Positions 58,521 through 64,000 of a stretch of DNA of 64,000 nt are shown one piece after another. Location: NCBI GenBank assembly GCA_016808115.1, contig JAEQBH010000882.1, positions 868,001 to 932,000 of the forward strand. The letters are read 5' to 3'. The translations under genes and the position numbers were made by a program. Position 1 is the stretch's first letter; each line of letters opens with the position of its first letter. This stretch comes from Tetrastigma voinierianum. Taxonomy: Eukaryota; Streptophyta; Magnoliopsida; Vitales; Vitaceae. Below the pieces are notes generated by a model that was not told where the DNA came from, did no database searches, and worked only from the letters and a program-made list of their open reading frames with translations.

Positions 58521-59113
58521 TTAGGAGATTTGAATACGTATACGTCTAATACAAGTACAAGTACGTGTCCTGTGAGAGACTTGAACAAGAATACGTTTAC
58601 TATAAGTACGAATATGCATAAGGCTAGCGTATGAATTGATGAAAAAGAATGATATATATTCACTTGCATATCTATTACTTTGTTATATGCTCCTTATAAA
58701 TGAGTAATAGTGCATGTTTTAATATAAGTCATATGTTTCCCACTAAGCGTAAAAAGCTTGCACGGGTTTAATCCGTGTAGGTACGAAGAAGGCGTCCAGA
58801 AAACTTACACATGCTGGCGGAGCGACACGCTGTTAGGGTTCACTACATGTAGGTTCCGCGCTCTGATTTGTAAATGTAAAAGTACAGTTTTTGTATATGT
58901 AAATGAGACTCAAGACTGTATGTATATGACACTGTAAACACCACTACGATGGTAGTTTTATTTTGGTATCTTTGGATATATGAGATTTTGATTCAGTTAT
59001 AAGACTTGGGCCCACAATGCAGAAAAAAAAAAAAAAAACGGGTAAGAGTCATTATATAGTCTCGCGCCCTAAGGATCAGCCTTTCGGGTCGGGCCCAGGA
59101 ATCGGGAGTGTAA

Positions 59114-59460
59114 TGAGAATATTATGAGTTTTGCTCGGACGAGCGAAGCTAAATTGATAATTTTAGGGCCCGAAGATCGGACTGAATCCCACGGTCAATC
59201 TGGTTCGTCGGTCCATTCGGTCGATTCGAGGTCCAAATTCGAATTACGGACCGGTTTATTGCACACCCCTAGTTCCATGAGCTAGTTCCCATCGAAATTA
59301 TCAACAATATTTCGCTTCCCTACTGATATATCGTTGATATATTGGGGATTTTATCCAATTTTTTTCGATTTCTCCTCCAATCGACTATCGTGGCCAATAT
59401 CGTGTCGAGATGGCCCGACACCAGATATATCAATGATATACCACGACATTTCCAACATTG
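59114..59460 (-). other. Right (5') terminal segment of the hAT element
   Basis: It ends with CATTTCCAACATTG, the inverted terminal sequence, and contains GATATATC words at about 59324, 59336 and 59424, matching the left subterminal region. It also holds a block (GGACCGGTTTATTGCACACCCCTAG, given here in parts: GGACCGG and GCACACCCC) that resembles another hAT-type terminus. Confidence 0.7.
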
Positions 59461-59468
59461 ATTGTGAG

Positions 59469-59892
59469 GCAGTGGCAAATTCTCACATACAACGAATTTA
59501 AACTCACACCCTTGTGTTATTTTTTCCCATTCCCAGACATTCTTGCAACCTACCAATGCTTGTCTAGCCTTGATGATGGCAGATGGAAAATTTACTGCTG
59601 GACCTTCATTTGGGTTGATGTTGGGCTTATCTTTGCTGTTGAACCGATCTTTACTTTGGAACCCGATATGTTGGTTTTCAAAATTACATTCAGTTTTGCC
59701 AAATTGTTGTTTTGGTCCTTCAAAGGTTTGAGGACTTCTCATTTGATCACTATTTCGAGAATACAATCAATTTTCCCCCATCAAAAATTGCACTTTATTT
59801 GATTCTCTTGCAACCACACTAAGAGGTGTGCAGCGTCTGAGGTTCGCTAACGGGGTAAATTTTCTTTTACTTTGAAAACTGGAGTTAATATT

Positions 59893-59988
<96 letters not shown>

Positions 59989-60090
59989 TTTTTTTTTTTA
60001 GTTATTCTTTCGTGACTCGTGCAATCTATGATATATAATCGCATTACATTTTTAAGATTTGTGTTTATTTGCATTAGCATATAGTTTATA
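59469..60090. other. Flank right of the hAT element with a (TA)n tract
   Basis: The text from 59469 to 59800 is open in more than one frame on both strands but shows no domain that I recognise. A TA run fills 59897-59984, with frames of alternating Ile-Tyr that are not genes. The Ty3/gypsy fragment starts shortly after. Confidence 0.5.
59897..59984. repeat. (TA)n microsatellite, about 88 bp
   Basis: A pure TA dinucleotide run lies between the hAT element and the gag fragment. Confidence 0.95.
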
Positions 60091-60092
60091 AA

Positions 60093-61893
60093 TTGCACTT
60101 AGTGGTACTGCAGATTCTATCTCGACATGTCGATCACCCAAAAGTGATACTATTGAATCTTCTTCTTCACCTAACACAAAAAGATCCAACTGAGAGACTT
60201 AATAATTTTGACTTAAGACTACAAGCTTTATTTCAAGATCTAAATGATAGTCTAGTATGTATTACGTGTCATCATGATGCAAATAAAGCTCAATTTGATT
60301 CAGTAACTACATTGGTAAGTAATTTAAATTCAATGTGTGGTAGATTGACTCAACGTCAATATGTCCTCGAACAATAAAATCATGCAATGAATTGAAAAAT
60401 GGATATGCTTTTAAAACATTTGGGTAAACATGAGATAGGTGAATATGTTGATGAAACTATTAGAAAACACGTTGGTCAACACACACTGGGGGTTCGAGTC
60501 TTTCTAGAGGTTCACATCAATTTGATGAATTCACAAATGGTTTGCATGACAATCTAGGTAAAATGAACTTGGGTATTAATTCAATTGCTCAACCTCACAT
60601 GAGATTACCTGCAACAGGAGACCTTTAGTTCAACCTAGGTGATCGGTTTCAACCTGCTAATGTTAACTTCCCATTAGATTACCAACCACCAAGGCAAAAT
60701 TACCCACCAAATCAGGTGAGAGAAGATGTGGCTCTCAGTGACCCTAAGGTTAATGTGGTGGGGGTAGGGCGGGATAGACAGGTTAGACAACCTCAAAGGG
60801 ACATCACAAAAAAAAGTCAAGGTTAGTGCTCCTAAATTTGATGGTAGAATGGATCCTAATGCTCTCTCTGATTGGTTAGTTGCTATTGAGGAATATTTTG
60901 ATTGGTATGAAATGATTGATAGTCAACATATTCAGTTTGCTAAAATGATATTAACCAATTTAGCTAAGATGTAATGGCAGAATGTTGAAAGACATGATTC
61001 GTCTGGGTGAACCACCCATCACCCAATGGGTTGTTATGAAAGCAAAGTTGCTAGAAAAGTGCATTCCTTCATCATATAAGAGTCAATTGTTCTCCAACAT
61101 GATTAATCTAAAACAAATGATTCTTAGTGTAGCTGAATATTCTGCTAAATTTGAGGAAGCTAGTCTTAGGTGTAGTGAGTTCCATGCTGAGAATCAATTT
61201 TCTGTTTGCACTCATTTTGTTAATGGTCTCAAGTTCAACATTGAAAAGATGGTTAAATTGCATGCTCCACACACTACAGAGGATGCATATAAAAAAGCCT
61301 TAGAAGTCGAGAAGTTCAATAGACCCTCATCTTTTGCACACAAAGGTCAGTCCAAGCCATAGTCCATGTCATCAAATGGTAATACTAGGCCGAATAACAT
61401 TAGGAGCAAAGAGTCTAGTTTGAATAACTCTCTTCTTGTTGCTTCTCCTATTGAGTTTACGACTAGTACTTCATCGATTGTCTATCATAAGTGTCATCGC
61501 GAAAGTCGTATTGTATCACCGTCGTCCGGCGTACGTTGGCATTAGATGTTGAACATAGTAGTTTAGGATGAAACCAAAATTATTTGATCCTTTAGATTGA
61601 TACACGGTGATGAAGATGATCTTCATGAAGATGATGATGCGTGTGTTGGTATGGTTAGATGTGTGCTATCCACAATTGTAGATAATGATAATCGGAAGCA
61701 TATTAGTATTTTTGCACACAGTCATACAAAGTGGAGATAAGAAATGTAAGTTAGTGATTGATGGGGGTAGTTCAATGAATGTGGTTTCTAAGGATGTTGT
61801 TAAATTGTTAAACCTAAAAGTAGAACCACATCCAAATCCTTAAGTAGCATGCGTGAATGACCATACTTTGCATGTCACTCAAAGGTGTCTAGT
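60093..61893 (+). pseudogene. Ty3/gypsy gag-protease fragment
   Basis: The + strand gives TERLNNFDLRLQALFQDLND near 60200, LPLDYQPPRQNYPP-type linker near 60680, then APKFDGRMDPNALSDWLVAI and EEYFDWYEM near 60830. The frame at 60982-61362 contains LLEKCIPSSYKSQLFSNMIN, SVAEYSAKFEEASLRCSEF and ALEVEKFNRPSSFA, the typical end of plant Ty3 gag. A decayed zinc-knuckle region lies near 61480. The protease start (LVIDGGSSMNVVSKDVVKLL) is at 61750-61810. Stops and shifts are present, and the fragment is cut at 61894 by a family B LTR. No LTR of its own is visible in the window. Confidence 0.82.
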
Positions 61894-64000
61894 GTAACAC
61901 CTCAAATTATACCCTAGTAGTTTTATGACAAATGTAGGGTATAATGGAGGTCAAATTGGTATTTTTTGGAAATTTAATAGTTGAGTATGAAAAAGGATAT
62001 AACCGGAATTATTCAAGAGTCAAGGGTAAATTGGTAAATTGCCAATTAAGGACCCAAAAGACATAAAAAAGAAGATTATATGCCATTGTAGAATTGCAAT
62101 AAGTTGATTGTCAAATTTAATAAAGTAGGAGGACTAAAGTGTAAGGGCAAAAAACTTAAGTCAAAAGGAGGCATGAGACAAGAACTTATCTCTAGAATTT
62201 GTTCTCCATTTTGGGCTTTGGGAGCTAGGGCATCCGGTTGTGTGGGGAGGAGACCAAATTGGTTTGCTTAATCCATTGTTCTTGGCTCTCTTAGTTCAAG
62301 CAAAGAGGAGGAAATGAAAGGAAGGAAAAGCTCAGGTTTGGAGTTTCAAGACAGTGGGTTAGGAAAAACATCTTAACTTTCCCATTATTTGTGTTTTTTT
62401 TTTTTTTTGGTTTGAGTTGGGTTTGAGGTTGGCTTGGATCTTGCTTTGGTTTGGGTTGGAATTGTCTGGTAATAAGGACCAAAAATGTGTAAAGAGACAT
62501 GTAGGTATTTTAAGGGAAGTGTTGTCCAAATTTCCCTAAAAACCATGTTTTTGTTTTGGCCATAACTTGGCATACGGACCTGTAATTTGGATGATTCTAG
62601 TTGTAGATGAAACCTAAGAACCAGAGCTACAAATGTCTAGAAGAGACTAAGATTTAAATCCTACTCTAAAAACCCTGAAAAAGATTTTTACTGTAAGATA
62701 CGGATTCTGTTCCCTCTACGGGAGTAGTTCATGTTGTTTGCACCATATATTGGGTCATACTGATCCAAGTGAGGTGAATCAAAATCCTACTGAAACTAGA
62801 CACTCAGGAGAGTAACTTTCATAAAGAAAGTATGGTCATTAACACTCTTAGTAGTTTTATGATATGTTTAGGATATAATGGTGGTTTAAATTTTGTTTTC
62901 CGGAAATTTAAATGCTAAATGTGAAAAAGGACATAACTGGGATTTTTAAAGAAGTCTAAAAGATAATTGTAAATTGTATAATGAGGACCCAAAGGTCATT
63001 AAACAAGAAGATACAAGCTATTGTAGAATTGTGATAAGTTGAATTGCAAATAGAATAGAATTGGAGGACCAAATAGCAAGGGCATAATTTTGAAAATCTA
63101 ATACATAGACAAAAACTTGTCTATTGAAAGGGAAAGGCAAAAAGTAGTTCTCCATTTTGGTGTTCGAAGCTAGATGAGTTGTGGAGTTAAATCTTGTGCT
63201 CTCATTGTTTTCTCAGCTACACAGTCTAAATCAAGAAGAATGAAGAGAAGGAGGAAAAAAGCAAGTTGGAAGAAAGGCCAATTTTGGTTTAGTTTCTCTC
63301 CATTTCTTAGACCCACTTGTTAGTAAAGTGAAGAAAAGGAAGGCTAGGTTGAAGTCTTCAAGATAATTCAAGGTTAGGAAAAACCCGAACTCTTCCCATA
63401 TTTGGGATCTTTTAGTTGGTTTGAATTGGGGTTTGATGTTTGTTTTGATCTTCTTTTGGTTAGTATGTTGAATTGATGGTGTAATTGTGATATGATTTGG
63501 TTGTGGCCATTAATAAGGAGTAAAAAGATGTGTAGATGGTGCGTATATGTGATTAAGGAAACTTCTGTCAAAATTTCATTAGACCGTGGCTTGTAGACTG
63601 GCCATAATTTGGCCTATAGACCTCCAAATTGGATGATTCCAATTGGAGATGAAAGTTAAGACCCATGGCTACAAATGTCTAGTAGAGACCAAGATGTAAA
63701 TTGTAACACCCCGAAATACACCCTAGTCATTTTTTAAACATAATTAGGGTATATTATAAGTGCATTTTGAAACTTTTCCAAATTATTATTTTTGCTAAGT
63801 GAGAAAATTCCGAAACTCGGAATCTGTACAAGATAAAAGGGCAAATTTGGAATTTGTGAAATAAGGACCTAAGGGTCAAATGAAAATGAACTTAAATGCT
63901 AAAGTGATTTAAATGTTAAGTGGTATGTTAAGTGGGAGTGATAGGAGACTTAAATGCCAAAAATGAGAAATGAGAGAAAGTGTAGAAGGCTAAACATGGC
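61894..64000 (+). mobile_element. Family B LTRs, nested or tandem, running off the window
   Basis: A family B start (TGTAACACCTCAAATTATAC) at 61894 interrupts the protease of the gag fragment. A second partial copy starts near 62845 (AACACTCTTAGTAGTTTTAT) and repeats the first in the same direction, about 950 bp apart: GGAAATTTAA, AGGACCCAAA and GATGATTC-AATTGGAGATGAAA-type blocks recur. A third start (TGTAACACCCCGAAATACAC) is at 63702, inside copy two. The full solo LTR of the family (48184-50010) is 1.8 kb, so copies one and two are each interrupted or truncated. No coding motif is visible, and the right end lies outside the window. Confidence 0.72.

Larger units (their letters stand above)
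52650..59113 (-). mobile_element. Large LTR-like element, family C, minus orientation, split by a plus copy
   Basis: The host copy consists of about 52650-54038 and 57920-59113. In minus orientation it starts near 59113 (CACTCCCGATTCC, GGCCCGACCCG) and ends near 52650. The same blocks in the same order make up the inserted plus copy at 54039-57919. The right edge lacks the canonical TG/CA dinucleotide and I found no certain target duplication. It also lacks about 750 bp at the distal end compared with the plus copy. It has no coding region. Confidence 0.65.

Noticed and set aside
59320..59766. 148-codon minus-strand frame across the hAT right border
   Set aside because: It crosses the transposon end and the target duplication, and shows no recognised domain.

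Overview
The window is nuclear DNA of a flowering plant, most likely a eudicot or other broad-leaved species; the species cannot be named from the sequence. The signs are AT-rich intergenic DNA, spliced genes with GT/AG introns, an intronless PPR-DYW editing factor, and a dense nest of plant transposons. There are no bacterial-type operons.

Layout. (1) 1-9.7 kb is a tandem array of three DUF569 (actin-cross-linking-like) paralogues on the + strand. The first is cut by the window edge. The second, at 3853, has only a first exon that I can recognise. The third, at 7562, is complete in three exons. (2) 11.0-12.85 kb, minus strand, holds an intact 610-residue PPR-DYW protein that I recognise as the CRR28 orthologue, a chloroplast ndh RNA-editing factor. 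A DUF569 gene next to CRR28 matches the Arabidopsis At1g59710/At1g59720 neighbourhood as I recall it. (3) 12858-19280 is a decayed Ty3/gypsy chromovirus with both LTRs and a perfect 5-bp target duplication. It sits 8 bp upstream of the CRR28 start codon and carries its own nested, minus-oriented small LTR element.

(4) 20605-59460 is, on my reading, a single hAT transposon. It is bounded by a perfect 8-bp duplication (ATTGTGAG), has imperfect inverted ends, and its minus-strand transposase is scattered over 19 kb. Later insertions have inflated it from about 5 kb to 38.9 kb. They are: an 11.7-kb Tat-type Ty3/gypsy element with a 70-bp tandem array in its 3' non-coding part; two solo LTRs of one family in opposite orientations; a 9.2-kb CACTA element (TSD AAG); a 1.8-kb solo LTR (TSD TATAT); and a large minus-oriented LTR-like element that itself received a plus-oriented copy of the same family (TSD TATAT). 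Most boundaries are fixed by matching terminal bases and target duplications. (5) 60.1-61.9 kb is a gag-protease fragment of another Ty3/gypsy element, interrupted at 61894 by LTRs of the TGTAACACC family, which run to the window end.

Function. Only the DUF569 genes and the CRR28-like gene look like host genes. Everything from 12.86 kb on is mobile or repetitive DNA with broken frames. The main biological questions are how CRR28 is expressed with an LTR directly at its start codon, and the nested history of the hAT element. I found no evidence of a new enzymatic or defence system.
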